Below are positions 20,071-30,236 of a stretch of DNA of 64,000 bases, one piece after another. A program made the translations under genes and the position numbers. Each line of letters opens with the position of its first letter. Position 1 is the stretch's first letter. The stretch comes from Leptospira inadai serovar Lyme str. 10 (GTDB taxonomy: Bacteria; Spirochaetota; Leptospiria; Leptospirales; Leptospiraceae): NCBI RefSeq assembly GCF_000243675.2, contig NZ_AHMM02000017.1:719001-783000 (forward strand), read 5' to 3'. The notes under the pieces were generated by a model. The model did no database searches, was not told where the DNA came from, and saw only the letters and a program-made list of their open reading frames with translations.

Positions 20071-21060
20071 ATGGATCGACTAGGACAATTTCTTGAGAAT
20101 AAAAAACTAGTCTTCGGCATCGCGTACCGAATGACCGGAAGCGTCGTAGAAGCCGAGGATATAGTCCAGGAAACGTTTCTTCGTTGGGAAAAATCCGGTA
20201 AGACGAACGTAAGATCTCCGAAGGCTTTTCTTTCCACCGTCGCGACTAGGCTATCTTTAGATAGCCTTCGTAAGTCCAAACGAAAAAGGGAAACATACAT
20301 CGGACCGTGGCTGCCGGAGCCTTTATCGCCTATTCCATTCGATCAGGAAATTCAGGCGGATGAGGAAACTCTGGATTTGGCGTTTTTACATATATTAGAA
20401 AAACTGAATCCAATAGAGCGCGCGACATTCCTATTACGCGAATCCTTCGATTTGGATTATTCGATTATCGCCGATGCCGTGGGAAAAAGCCCAGAAAATT
20501 GCCGTCAAATTTTCAAGAGAGCAAAAGAAGCGTTAAAGTCGGATCGTAAACGTTTTTCGGCCGATCCGGAGACTAGAAGACTCCATTTGAGGAATTTTCT
20601 ATTAGCTTCTTCCAAAAGCGACCCGAATCAACTCATTCCGTTCTTAAAGGAAGAAATCGTTATGTGGTCGGACGGGGGAGGAAAAGTCAATGCGGCTCGA
20701 ATCCCGATCCTAGGCCGGGAGCGGGTCGCATCCGTCTTAAATCGAGTTCGCCGCAATCGGTTGCGCAAGAATTTACGTTTCTATTTCTCTTTCGTAAACG
20801 GGGCGGAGACCATCGTCGGCTATCATAAAGACCAACCCGTATTTCTACAGAACTTTCTCATCGAATCGGAGGGAATATGGCGGATCTATAGCGTGCTGAA
20901 TCCCGACAAACTTCTCGCCTTTAAGGATAAGGAAAAACTATCGAAGGAAGGCTCCCTGATTCCGATAGAATCGTTTTTATTGTTTCCGAATTCACCGAAA
21001 GCCTCACTTCCGAAATGGATTTCCCCGATCGCTAAATTGGTCGGATGGGTTATTTCCTGA
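20071..21060 (+). CDS. sigJ: ECF sigma factor, SigJ/ECF41 type
   Basis: The 329-residue protein has sigma-70 region 2 (KLVFGIAYRMTGSVVEAEDIVQE) and region 4 (DYSIIADAVGKSPENCRQIFKRA). A SnoaL-like C-terminal extension of about 150 residues follows. This layout is that of ECF41 (SigJ) factors, in which the C-terminal domain replaces an anti-sigma factor. ECF41 members commonly direct transcription of their neighbouring enzyme gene, here the FAD oxidoreductase with which it is coupled. No anti-sigma gene is seen. Confidence 0.88.
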   Translation: MDRLGQFLENKKLVFGIAYRMTGSVVEAEDIVQETFLRWEKSGKTNVRSPKAFLSTVATRLSLDSLRKSKRKRETYIGPWLPEPLSPIPFDQEIQADEETLDLAFLHILEKLNPIERATFLLRESFDLDYSIIADAVGKSPENCRQIFKRAKEALKSDRKRFSADPETRRLHLRNFLLASSKSDPNQLIPFLKEEIVMWSDGGGKVNAARIPILGRERVASVLNRVRRNRLRKNLRFYFSFVNGAETIVGYHKDQPVFLQNFLIESEGIWRIYSVLNPDKLLAFKDKEKLSKEGSLIPIESFLLFPNSPKASLPKWISPIAKLVGWVIS

Positions 21061-21193
21061 CTTCGCTTATTAACCGATCCGAGTTTTATTTCTTATTTCT
21101 CCCGGATTATCGTTAACATAGGATAATCGTGTTTCGGTTTCCGGATACCGAAACCGCTGGACTATCCACAATAAACTGCTTTAGAATAAATGA

Positions 21194-22114
21194 ATGAAAC
21201 TAAGGTTGATGATTATTTTTATGGCAGGATTGACTCTATTCGGCGTTTTTTGCGGAGTGAATGAAACCGTAATGAATACACGCTCTAATGCTCAAGATTC
21301 GCGGGAAGACGAACCCAGCGGCTTTTTCGAATCGAAATACGGTAAAGTGGCCTATTGGATCAAAGGAAAGGGTAAGACGGTCTTTCTTTTGCATTCCGCA
21401 GGCCACGACCACAGGGATTTCGATGCGATCGTCCCGGCGCTTACTTCGAAGTACAGGGTAATTTGTTTGGACTGGCCGGGACACGGGATCTCCTCCAATC
21501 CGAATCCTCCCTCTTCCGCCTCTGCATTGGCGATCGCCGAAGTTTTACAGGAAGTAGCGGTTCGACTCGCACCCGAGGGCGCGGTCTTTCTAGGAAACTC
21601 GGTCGGAGGTTTTGCCTCCTTAAAAATGGCCTTGGAAAAACCGGAATTAGTGAAGGGTTTGATTTTAGTGGACACGGGAGGTATGAATGCCCCCGATTTC
21701 AAAACGAGGACCTTCACGAATTTAAAGGGAACCCTTTGGTTTACCGGACTTTCCTGGACCGCATTCCCGAAATATTATCTGAAAATTCGGAACGAATACA
21801 CGAATCAAATCCTGGAAAGAATTCGGGAAAAAGGAACGCAAGAAGGTGCGAAAGAAGTGAATGCCGCGATCTGGCGGAGCTTTCTTGCACCGGGACATGA
21901 CCTCCGCGATAAAGTACGGGAAATCAAACAGCCTACCTTAATCATATGGGGAGCCGAGGATCCGGTTTTAGAACCGAGCCTGGGTAAAACGCTGAACGGG
22001 GAAATAAAAAATTCCCAAGCCGTATTCTTAAAAACCGGGCATGTTCCTTTTGCGGAAGATCCGAACGCTTTTTTACGGGCGGCGATTCCGTTCCTAGATT
22101 CCATCAAGTATTAA
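21194..22114 (+). CDS. Alpha/beta hydrolase lipoprotein
   Basis: The 306-residue protein has a lipoprotein-type signal (LTLFGVFC, Cys20). Its alpha/beta hydrolase fold shows LLHSAGHDHRDFD (oxyanion region), the nucleophile GNSVGG with Ser136, WGAEDPVLEP (acid) and KTGHVPFAED (His). The substrate is unknown; sequence style is close to epoxide hydrolase or haloperoxidase-like esterases. It stands alone, 133 bases after sigJ. Confidence 0.82.
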   Translation: MKLRLMIIFMAGLTLFGVFCGVNETVMNTRSNAQDSREDEPSGFFESKYGKVAYWIKGKGKTVFLLHSAGHDHRDFDAIVPALTSKYRVICLDWPGHGISSNPNPPSSASALAIAEVLQEVAVRLAPEGAVFLGNSVGGFASLKMALEKPELVKGLILVDTGGMNAPDFKTRTFTNLKGTLWFTGLSWTAFPKYYLKIRNEYTNQILERIREKGTQEGAKEVNAAIWRSFLAPGHDLRDKVREIKQPTLIIWGAEDPVLEPSLGKTLNGEIKNSQAVFLKTGHVPFAEDPNAFLRAAIPFLDSIKY

Positions 22115-22145
22115 TCCGAAACTTTTTGAGATTACAAAATAGATG

Positions 22146-22179
22146 GATAGGATGACTTTTAGCATAGAGTCATCCTATC
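22146..22179. promoter_or_regulatory. Perfect inverted repeat abutting the Crp-like gene start
   Basis: Arms of 12 bases, GATAGGATGACT (22146-22157) and AGTCATCCTATC (22168-22179), flank a 10-base centre and end one base before the ATG. No separate ribosome site is present. It could be a self-operator of the Crp-like protein, or an RNA hairpin that hides the AGGATG ribosome-site-like sequence in its left arm. Confidence 0.6.
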
Positions 22180-22800
22180 ATGGACGCGGATAAAATTAAT
22201 CAGGATACTCCCGAATGGAATCGAATCTTCGAGGCGGTCCATAAGCTTTCCGGAATTCCCAAAACGATTTGGAACGAAGCCGGCCGCCTTTATACCCTAA
22301 GAAAGATCGGATACGGCGATTTCTTCATCAAACAAGGAAAGGTTCCGACTGAATTCGCTTTCGTATTCTCGGGACAACTTCGCGAGTATTACCTAACCGA
22401 AAAAGGCGACGAGTATATTAAGAGTTTCTGTTTTCCCGGAGAATTTACCGGATCCTATTTCGATTTGCTATCCGGCCACCCGTCCACATGTAATATCCGG
22501 GCGATATCCGATTGCGTGTTGGGAGTGGCTAAATTTTCCGATTATACCCGGCTCTATGAAAAAAATATCGCTTGGGAAAGATTAGGAAGAAGGACCGCGG
22601 AATTACTCTTTCTAAAGAAAGCGAGACGAGAATACGAGCTATTGGCCCTTTCCGCCGAGGAAAGATATGAATCCCTAAAAAAGAATTATCCGGGAATCGA
22701 GGAGTTGGTACCTCAATATCATATCGCTTCGTACTTGGGAATCACGCCCGTAAGCCTGAGTCGAATCCGATCCAAACTATCTAAATCCCAAAACGGATAA
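22180..22800 (+). CDS. Crp/Fnr-family transcription regulator
   Basis: The 206-residue protein has a cyclic-nucleotide-binding-type beta barrel (residues about 30-130, including GDFFIKQGKVPTEFAFVFSGQLREYY). It has a short C-terminal helix-turn-helix (YHIASYLGITPVSLSRIRSKL) of the kind seen in Crp-family proteins of Bacteroidetes and Leptospira. No cysteine cluster for an iron-sulfur centre is seen. Target genes are unknown; the inverted repeat directly before its start suggests autoregulation. Confidence 0.85.
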   Translation: MDADKINQDTPEWNRIFEAVHKLSGIPKTIWNEAGRLYTLRKIGYGDFFIKQGKVPTEFAFVFSGQLREYYLTEKGDEYIKSFCFPGEFTGSYFDLLSGHPSTCNIRAISDCVLGVAKFSDYTRLYEKNIAWERLGRRTAELLFLKKARREYELLALSAEERYESLKKNYPGIEELVPQYHIASYLGITPVSLSRIRSKLSKSQNG

Positions 22801-22803
22801 AAA

Positions 22804-22831
22804 AACGCCGGAAGATTTTTCCTCCGGCGTT
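22804..22831 (-). terminator. Terminator of the acyl-CoA dehydrogenase gene
   Basis: A 9-bp stem AACGCCGGA/TCCGGCGTT is followed on the minus strand by a run of seven T. It lies between convergent genes and may also serve the Crp-like gene from the other side, where the T tract is weak. Confidence 0.8.
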
Positions 22832-22861
22832 CTTCGCTTCTAGATCTTGTTTCGCTGCGAA

Positions 22862-24025
22862 TTATTTTGCGGAAGCAGCCTCGCGAATCACATACGCGGC
22901 GATCTCGTTTTTCTGTATCTGCGTGGTTCCCTCGAAGATACAGAGAATTTTAGCGTCGCGCATAAGCTTTTCGACGGGATATTCTTTCGTGTATCCGTAT
23001 CCACCGTAGATTTGGACCGCATCAATTGCAGCCTTCATCGCAGTTTCCGAGCAGTATGCTTTTGCAATCGCCGAGTATTTTGGAAGACGAGGGTCCTCCG
23101 CATCCGACATGCGGGCGGACAAGTAACAGATTTGGCGAGCGGTTTCGACTCCGATCGACATATCGGCCAACATGTGTTGGACTGCCTGGAAACTGGAAAT
23201 CTTGGATCCGAACTGTTCCCGTTGGCGCGCATATTTGGATGCGTGGTCCAAAGCCGCTTGCGCAACACCGACGCCCATGGCCGCGACGTACGGACGGGAC
23301 GCGTTCAATGTTTGAAGAGCGTAAATAAACCCTAGGTTTTCTTTTCCGATCATATTCGCTTCTTCGACCGCACAATCTTCGAAGATAATTTGTCGTGTAT
23401 CCGATGCGCGAATTCCGAGTTTATCTTCTTTCTTACCTACGATCAGACCGGGAGTTTCGCGTTTCACATAAAAACACGAAACACCGCGGGTTCCACGACC
23501 CTTATCGGTATAAGCGAATACGGTGTAAGCGCCTGCACTACCGCCACCGGTAATCCATTGCTTGGTTCCGTTAATAACCCATTTATCGCCTTTCTTAACG
23601 GCGGTTGTGCTCATCCCTGGAACATCCGAACCTGCGCCCGGCTCCGACAGACAAAAGGATACTCCGTATTCTCCGTCGATGACAGGCTGAAGCCATTTTT
23701 TCTTCTGTTCATGGCTCGCGCCTTTTAAAATCGGTAGGATCCCCAAGCCGGTATAACCGAAGCAAAGGCTGATACCGAGGCATCCCCGAGAAAGTTCTTC
23801 GGTCACGAGGCATTGTTCTACGGATCCGAGTCCCCAGCCGCCATATTCTTCCGGGATGGTTAGGCCGTTCACACCAAGCTCGGTTCTCATTCTGTTGATA
23901 AGTTCTTCGGGGTGTTTATTCTCTTCGTCCCAGTGGATCGCTACTTCGTGTGTAATCTCTTTCTTTACGAAATTGCGGATCGTATCTCTAATTTCGATCT
24001 GTTGCTCAGTCAGTTCCTGGTACAT
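22862..24025 (-). CDS. Acyl-CoA dehydrogenase
   Basis: A 387-residue FAD enzyme for the first step of fatty-acid beta-oxidation or related acyl-CoA oxidation. Conserved parts include FCLSEPGAGSDVPGMSTTAV and NGTKQWITGGG (FAD contacts), REQFGSKISSFQAVQHMLADM, and LCIFEGTTQIQKNEIA with the catalytic-base glutamate. The length is normal. A palindrome at 24189-24206 in its upstream region could bind a TetR/FadR-like repressor. It is monocistronic. Confidence 0.95.
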   Translation of the reverse strand: MYQELTEQQIEIRDTIRNFVKKEITHEVAIHWDEENKHPEELINRMRTELGVNGLTIPEEYGGWGLGSVEQCLVTEELSRGCLGISLCFGYTGLGILPILKGASHEQKKKWLQPVIDGEYGVSFCLSEPGAGSDVPGMSTTAVKKGDKWVINGTKQWITGGGSAGAYTVFAYTDKGRGTRGVSCFYVKRETPGLIVGKKEDKLGIRASDTRQIIFEDCAVEEANMIGKENLGFIYALQTLNASRPYVAAMGVGVAQAALDHASKYARQREQFGSKISSFQAVQHMLADMSIGVETARQICYLSARMSDAEDPRLPKYSAIAKAYCSETAMKAAIDAVQIYGGYGYTKEYPVEKLMRDAKILCIFEGTTQIQKNEIAAYVIREAASAK

Positions 24026-24188
24026 TCGGTTCCCTTCTTAAGAGAGTTTCTATTCCTAATTTTTGAGGATAGGCGATTAGATCAACTAAAACCTTTGTAA
24101 ACAACCGCTCAAATCGCCTAGAATGGGACAGAATTCGACTAAAACGCAAATTTTTATCGTATAGAGGCCTAGGATTCAATGATTTTAT

Positions 24189-24206
24189 ACAGAACGTTCG
24201 TTCTGT
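24189..24206. promoter_or_regulatory. Operator-like palindrome upstream of acyl-CoA dehydrogenase
   Basis: Eight-base arms ACAGAACG and CGTTCTGT flank a TT centre. The site is 164 bases before the gene start. The GAACG/CGTTC core resembles operators of TetR-family fatty-acid regulators. Confidence 0.4.
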
Positions 24207-24293
24207 TTTATCATCTCCGTCCTATAAATACCGTGACCGAAAAGAGAAAACTCAAGTGGAATCCGACCGATCGAAGTGCCGACAATATTCGAT

Positions 24294-25067
24294 TTACTCG
24301 ATTTCCTCGAACATGATTTTGAGAATATCCGCCTTAGGGAGAGCTTTTTTTTCCAATACTGTGACCGGAACGCGAAGTTCTAATTTCTTGAGTTTAGATT
24401 TCGAATAGCTCTGACGAGAGCTACCCTTCAACTCCATGACTATTTCCAAATCGTTTTGCGTAACCGCTCTACCCTCCATGATAGAACCGTCTTTAAAATG
24501 CGCCTTATCGATCACGGCTCCCGAAGGATCCGGCACGGAAATCTCCAAGAAAATAGTTTCCGAGTCAAAGCCGATCACCTTTGCGAGAAATGTCTCTCCA
24601 TTTCTCGGCTGAATCGTGACCTTACCGGTCATAGCCATTCGGTGTATCTTTTGATCTATGCTTTCCTCTCGATCATTCCAATGGTTCGCATATAAATTCT
24701 CTTCGCAAAATTCCACGATGATCGTTCGTTTCGTAAGGGAGGTCAGCCAGCCTAACAGAACCGTTACGGTATAATCATGCCAACGTGCCGATTCGGTGAC
24801 CCGGATCGTCTGGCCAAGAGGAGGCTCCGGAATTGGCGAGTTTAATGCCGGAATTAAGCCGAAGAATATCGGAGACTGCCAGGCGGGGACCAAGCCTCCA
24901 AGAAACGCCCAACGCGATTTAGTCGAATGGACCTTGCATCGAGAGGAAGTCTCCGCCGCTAATACGATTCGTTTTTCAGGATTAGAACTCATTCGCCTCT
25001 CTAAGGTGCAAGAAGTCAGCCAAATCAAGGTAGTAAGAAAAATAATCCAAGTCGATCCAATTCGCAT
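24294..25067 (-). CDS. Leptospiral lipoprotein with Bor-like segment
   Basis: The 257-residue protein has a lipoprotein signal (LIWLTSC, Cys20). Residues about 40-125 carry KSRWAFLGGLVPAW and LLGWLTSLTKRTIIVEFCEE, a pattern resembling the small surface lipoprotein Bor. The second half contains FKDGSIMEGRAVTQNDLEIVM and a basic SKSKLKKLEL segment, a block seen in many leptospiral lipoproteins. The function is unknown; it probably sits on the outer or inner membrane. It has no operon partner. Confidence 0.6.
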   Translation of the reverse strand: MRIGSTWIIFLTTLIWLTSCTLERRMSSNPEKRIVLAAETSSRCKVHSTKSRWAFLGGLVPAWQSPIFFGLIPALNSPIPEPPLGQTIRVTESARWHDYTVTVLLGWLTSLTKRTIIVEFCEENLYANHWNDREESIDQKIHRMAMTGKVTIQPRNGETFLAKVIGFDSETIFLEISVPDPSGAVIDKAHFKDGSIMEGRAVTQNDLEIVMELKGSSRQSYSKSKLKKLELRVPVTVLEKKALPKADILKIMFEEIE

Positions 25068-25446
25068 AACAACGAAAATACTTCTCTTAAATTTCGTTTC
25101 GGGAAATTCGATGTTAAAGTTTTCCTTTATGGCAAAAGGCTATTTAACAAGGCTCTATTCGCAAGCAAAAACTTTACGATACGAAGTCGGAATCGATTTA
25201 TATTCTCTACCTTGTTTCTTTCGATGAGGGAGAGCCGCGCTACATTGCCTATCTCATTTTGTTTATTTGTAAAGTAGCCAACGGCGATTATGCGGTTTTC
25301 AAAAATTTCGACATATTAAATTCTTGATATTTTATAGACTTCTATCCGAACTGGAAAAAGCGGCTCGCAATTCAACCGACTATGCTATATCCGAATAAGC
25401 AGCAAAGATAGCCTGACGGATACTAGGCGAGGGAGCGAGACTGACG
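25068..25446. other. Intergenic region between divergent lipoprotein genes
   Basis: About 380 bases hold the two promoters. A short open frame crosses it but has no family match or ribosome site. No repeat or RNA gene is recognised. Confidence 0.5.
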
Positions 25447-26589
25447 ATGAACGAGCGGTCGAAATCCTTTCTTCCACCTTTCCGATCCGGGCAACCTATA
25501 CCTACATTCCGGATCGTCTCGATAGGTTTTCTAATTTTCGCTTGTTTCCTTTTCCTGGAAGCTTGTTTTACCAATCCTATTTTCAGGCCCCTACTCTTTC
25601 CCGTCGAAAGCTCGAACGATTCTCGATCAGTAGGATTATTATTTGGAGTTTTATTAGGCAATTCGAACTCCGGAACGCAGCCAACAGCCGTTCCAAGCTC
25701 CCCGGTCTTGGACACGATTCCTCCCGTGCCAGGCGGATCAGGAATCATAACCGCAACTCCTTCCGGTGTATATTCTCCGTCTTCTAAAGCCCAGGTGAAT
25801 GTTTCCTGGACAATCGGCACCGATAATGTTACTAGTCCCGCAAATCTGACGTACCAAGCGTATTATTCTACGAGCAATAATATGACTACCTTATCGACGA
25901 CGCTTACCAACGGAACCCCATTCGGTTCCGTTCAAGCGAACATTTCCAATATTAACGTAAACCAACTATTTGCGAATACGACTTATTACTTTAACGTGAT
26001 CGTCGCCGATCAAGCCGGGAACCAAAGCGTTTACGTATCCCAATCCGCGATAACAATGTCAGCCGCGTATCTGTTCGATTCGACTTCCAATATTGCCGGT
26101 AACGTGACATCTCGTTCTAACGTAAACGGTCTTTGTTCGGCTCGCTTCGGCTCCATGAGCGCAAGCACATATCCTTGGAAAAATAATTGCTCTACCGTTG
26201 TCGCCTTTATTTCGCTTAGCGGTGTGGATACGATCGCGAATCTATTGACTTCAGTTCCCGGGTCGGCAATCATTTTAGGAAGTCAGGGAACGATACTAGC
26301 TTCCAATAGCGGCACGCTAATGAGCGGAACTATCCAGAATACGATCCGTAACGCGATTCCTGAATATAGCAGCAGTGGCGGTTGGTGGAGCTTTTCCACG
26401 GTTTCCGGCGGTTATGCCTCCGTGGATAGTTGTTCGAACGGAACCTCCAATTCCGCCGCAGTTTCGGGGAGAATCGGATTTCCCGATTCAACTTCTTCGG
26501 TATGGCTGGATGATGCCATCAATGGGGAAAGTGCTCCAAGCGGAGCAGGCTGCGATATTACGAGGGCGATTTTCTGTCTTTGTTATTAA
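25447..26589 (+). CDS. DUF1554-domain lipoprotein with fibronectin type III-like region
   Basis: The 380-residue protein has a long n-region, then a hydrophobic stretch ending in FLFLEAC (Cys40), so it is a predicted lipoprotein. Residues about 90-200 (APPxGSG-type start, YQAYYSTSNNMTTLS, TTYYFNVIVADQAGNQS) look like a fibronectin type III domain. The C-terminal 170 residues are a DUF1554 domain, found mainly in Leptospira, ending in the typical CDITRAIFCLCY. These proteins are thought to be surface exposed. The ligand is unknown. Confidence 0.82.
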   Translation: MNERSKSFLPPFRSGQPIPTFRIVSIGFLIFACFLFLEACFTNPIFRPLLFPVESSNDSRSVGLLFGVLLGNSNSGTQPTAVPSSPVLDTIPPVPGGSGIITATPSGVYSPSSKAQVNVSWTIGTDNVTSPANLTYQAYYSTSNNMTTLSTTLTNGTPFGSVQANISNINVNQLFANTTYYFNVIVADQAGNQSVYVSQSAITMSAAYLFDSTSNIAGNVTSRSNVNGLCSARFGSMSASTYPWKNNCSTVVAFISLSGVDTIANLLTSVPGSAIILGSQGTILASNSGTLMSGTIQNTIRNAIPEYSSSGGWWSFSTVSGGYASVDSCSNGTSNSAAVSGRIGFPDSTSSVWLDDAINGESAPSGAGCDITRAIFCLCY

Positions 26590-26678
26590 TGCATATCGGG
26601 ACATTCCGACCGTATCCGATTTCTATTCGACTCGATCGCCGACTGTCCGTAAGATCGGAAACTTTCCGATTTCTTAAA

Positions 26679-27851
<1,173 letters not shown>

Positions 27852-27931
27852 TTTTATCGGTCTCCGTGATTTGACTGAGGCATTGTTTAGTATATACTTC
27901 GCGAGTGGAAAGTCATTTTCGGAATCGAAAT

Positions 27932-28813
27932 TTATTCCGAATCCCGCTCGGAAGCCGATAATTCCGCGCTAGTCATATTCCATCTCCAGCGAACATAGTC
28001 CTCTATCGTTCCGAATCCATATCCTTCCGATTTTAATTTCCGAATTACCGAAGTCAAAATTTCCTTCGTTGTCGGATGCGTATCGTGAAATAAAACGATG
28101 ATTCCTTTACCGTCCGCGCCTCGAACCAATCGAAAGTAAATGCGATTCATTTTCGCCTTAAATTTCTCGTCGTCCAGATTGATGCGAGGGCCTTTTTCGT
28201 ACCATTCCCCCCTTACCCATTCCTTGGAATCGGAGGAATCAAAATGCTTGGACCACATAACGACGACCCCTTTTTTTTTGAGAACAGATCCGACTCTTTT
28301 CTTAGCCTGGTCGGAAACGGGACGATTGAAAGGCGAGCCGAAGGGAGGTCGTAAAAGCGTCATCCTAGCGGATTCTGTTCCAAGTTCGCGATCATACATA
28401 CTCTGATTATCGTCGAATTGCTTGGCGATTTTTTCGTCGGATAGAGAAAGCAAATTGCGATGATCGATCGTATGATTTCCCACGGAGTGTCCTTCTTTCC
28501 GCATCCGTATCAGAACATCTTTATATTTCTTGAATCCGTTTTTGATTCTGGTTTCTTTCGGAGCCCAATCGCCGCAAATAAAAAAGGAAGCCTTGATTTT
28601 CTCCTCTTTTAGAACGTCTAAAATTCCCTCCGTCCAATCCGAGGGTCCGTCGTCGAAGGTTAGATAGGCGATTTTATCGGGAATCGGATCGCCGTCATAA
28701 AAGCCGTACGCTCCGTATTTTGCGGAACTCCCCGTAGGGTCCTTTCGATCGATCGTATGGAAGCAAGAAATACAAAAATAGAAAAGAAAAAGGAAGGAAA
28801 TTAATTTTGGCAT
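27932..28813 (-). CDS. Polysaccharide deacetylase lipoprotein
   Basis: A 293-residue carbohydrate esterase family 4 protein. It has a lipoprotein signal (Cys17 in FCISC) and the catalytic motif YLTFDDGPSDW (Asp54, Asp55). GNHTIDHRN supplies the zinc histidines, followed by LRPPFGSPFN and IIVLFHDTHPTTKE. Such enzymes remove N-acetyl groups from peptidoglycan or exopolysaccharide. The open frame extends 41 codons upstream into the SMR-like gene's 3' end region; the chosen start opens the signal. It follows the SMR-like gene by 50 bases and is probably in the same transcript. Confidence 0.88.
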   Translation of the reverse strand: MPKLISFLFLFYFCISCFHTIDRKDPTGSSAKYGAYGFYDGDPIPDKIAYLTFDDGPSDWTEGILDVLKEEKIKASFFICGDWAPKETRIKNGFKKYKDVLIRMRKEGHSVGNHTIDHRNLLSLSDEKIAKQFDDNQSMYDRELGTESARMTLLRPPFGSPFNRPVSDQAKKRVGSVLKKKGVVVMWSKHFDSSDSKEWVRGEWYEKGPRINLDDEKFKAKMNRIYFRLVRGADGKGIIVLFHDTHPTTKEILTSVIRKLKSEGYGFGTIEDYVRWRWNMTSAELSASERDSE

Positions 28814-28863
28814 AAGGAAATTAATTTCCAATTTATCGAGACAGGCTCTCGCGTAAATAAATT

Positions 28864-29241
28864 TTAGTCGAACATTTCTCCGGCAGTCAACCAAACACCT
28901 GCGATAATCAACAATATCCCGGTCCACTGAGACCAATTTAATCTTTCTTTAAATAAGAAAAAAGAAGCCAGCAAAACTACGATGAATCCTGCCGAGGTGA
29001 ACACCGGATAAGCCAGCGAGAGTTTTAATCCTTTTCCAAGAACCCACCGATACCCGAGTAGAGCTATTCCAAAAGAGGCTATTCCGGTAAAAAATACCGG
29101 GTGCAAAAAACTTTTAATCAGACCTTCGATTCCGGGGACGGCATCGGTTTTATCTCCCAAGGAACTCGCTTTAATGAGTATATTGGCTAAAGCATTAAAA
29201 AATAAAGCCACAACGAAGACGATCACGACCGTTGCTTTCAT
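28864..29241 (-). CDS. Small multidrug-resistance/EamA-like membrane protein
   Basis: The 125-residue protein has four predicted membrane helices, close to SMR/EmrE and half-size EamA transporters (VVALFFNALANILIKASS first, LASFFLFKERLNWSQWTGILLIIAGVWL last). The proximal Glu typical of EmrE helix 1 is missing, so drug-proton exchange is doubtful. A lipid-modifying role, as for ArnE-like proteins, is possible given the deacetylase downstream. The start is the Met at 29241. Confidence 0.7.
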   Translation of the reverse strand: MKATVVIVFVVALFFNALANILIKASSLGDKTDAVPGIEGLIKSFLHPVFFTGIASFGIALLGYRWVLGKGLKLSLAYPVFTSAGFIVVLLASFFLFKERLNWSQWTGILLIIAGVWLTAGEMFD

Positions 29242-29363
29242 TCTGCTATCTCCCAAGTTCAATTTTTCTTTCCCTAGAATGCCGTAAGAAGAAGGTTGAA
29301 GAATCTTCCATAGACGCGAGAGGGGGATCGGTTCCGACTTTCAGCGTCCATCCAAAGGAAAGT

Positions 29364-30236
29364 ATGAGAAAGATCAAGGGCAAATCGCGAATAGATAGAA
29401 AATCCTTTCGTTTTAGAGGACTCTCTCTCTCCTATCTGGACGCCGGACCCAAAGAGGCTCCTCCCATCCTGATCGCACATGCGAACGGTTATAGTGCCGC
29501 TTGCTACTCGTATTATATAGAAAGGCTATCGAAAAAATTCCGGGTGCTGGCTCTCGATTTTTGCGGCCATGGAGAATCGGAGCCCAGCCTAGATTGGAAG
29601 AGTTGGTTTTTTTTCCGAGATCAAATTCTCGCTTTGATCGAGGTGGAAAATCTGAAAAATACCGTAGGAATCGGTCATTCTTTAGGCGGCGCGAGTCTTC
29701 TTCTTTCTTCCTATCATAGTCCTTCCCGCTTTCGAAAAATTATCGCGATGGATCCGGTCATCCTAAACCTTCCGTTTATTTTATATGCTTGGATTTTCGG
29801 GAATCCTCTCTCGAAAGGCGCCTTGGCAAGAAGACGGGAATTTGCGAGCCTGGATTTGATTCGAAAAGCTTACAGAAGGACTGCGGCATTTTCGAAATGG
29901 AATTCGGAAATTTTCGAGGATTATCTTAAAAGCTGCTTTCGCCAGGAAAACGGAAAAATATATTTAAGATGTCCTCCGGAAGTGGAGGCGAAAATATTCA
30001 ACTCGGTTAATTTCTTCAGCCTTTATCAGTACGGAAAAATCAGAATTCCGACTCATATCACTATTCCCGAAAAATACGAAGTTTGTACGCCCAAAGCCGC
30101 AAAAAGAATCGTTAACGGAAATTCGGAATCCTCTCTCGAGATCTGGAAGGACACGACTCACTTCTTCCCTTTCGAAGAACCGGAACGGACCTGGGATAGA
30201 ATCCAAAGAATTCTTACTATGGAAACGCCTCGATGA
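29364..30236 (+). CDS. Alpha/beta hydrolase
   Basis: A 290-residue cytoplasmic hydrolase with LIAHANGYSAACYSYY, DFCGHGES, the nucleophile elbow GHSLGGAS, and KDTTHFFPFEEPE carrying the catalytic His. The ATG at 29364 has AAGGAAA nine bases upstream and matches the start of homology; the longer frame overlaps the divergent SMR-like promoter. It overlaps the AraC-type regulator gene by four bases (ATGA), so that regulator may control it. Confidence 0.82.
   Translation: MRKIKGKSRIDRKSFRFRGLSLSYLDAGPKEAPPILIAHANGYSAACYSYYIERLSKKFRVLALDFCGHGESEPSLDWKSWFFFRDQILALIEVENLKNTVGIGHSLGGASLLLSSYHSPSRFRKIIAMDPVILNLPFILYAWIFGNPLSKGALARRREFASLDLIRKAYRRTAAFSKWNSEIFEDYLKSCFRQENGKIYLRCPPEVEAKIFNSVNFFSLYQYGKIRIPTHITIPEKYEVCTPKAAKRIVNGNSESSLEIWKDTTHFFPFEEPERTWDRIQRILTMETPR

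Noticed and set aside
26654..26670. Near-perfect palindrome ATCGGAAA-C-TTTCCGAT after the DUF1554 gene
   Set aside because: The centre is too tight for a terminator hairpin, and no clear T tract follows; it could be chance or a weak site between convergent genes.
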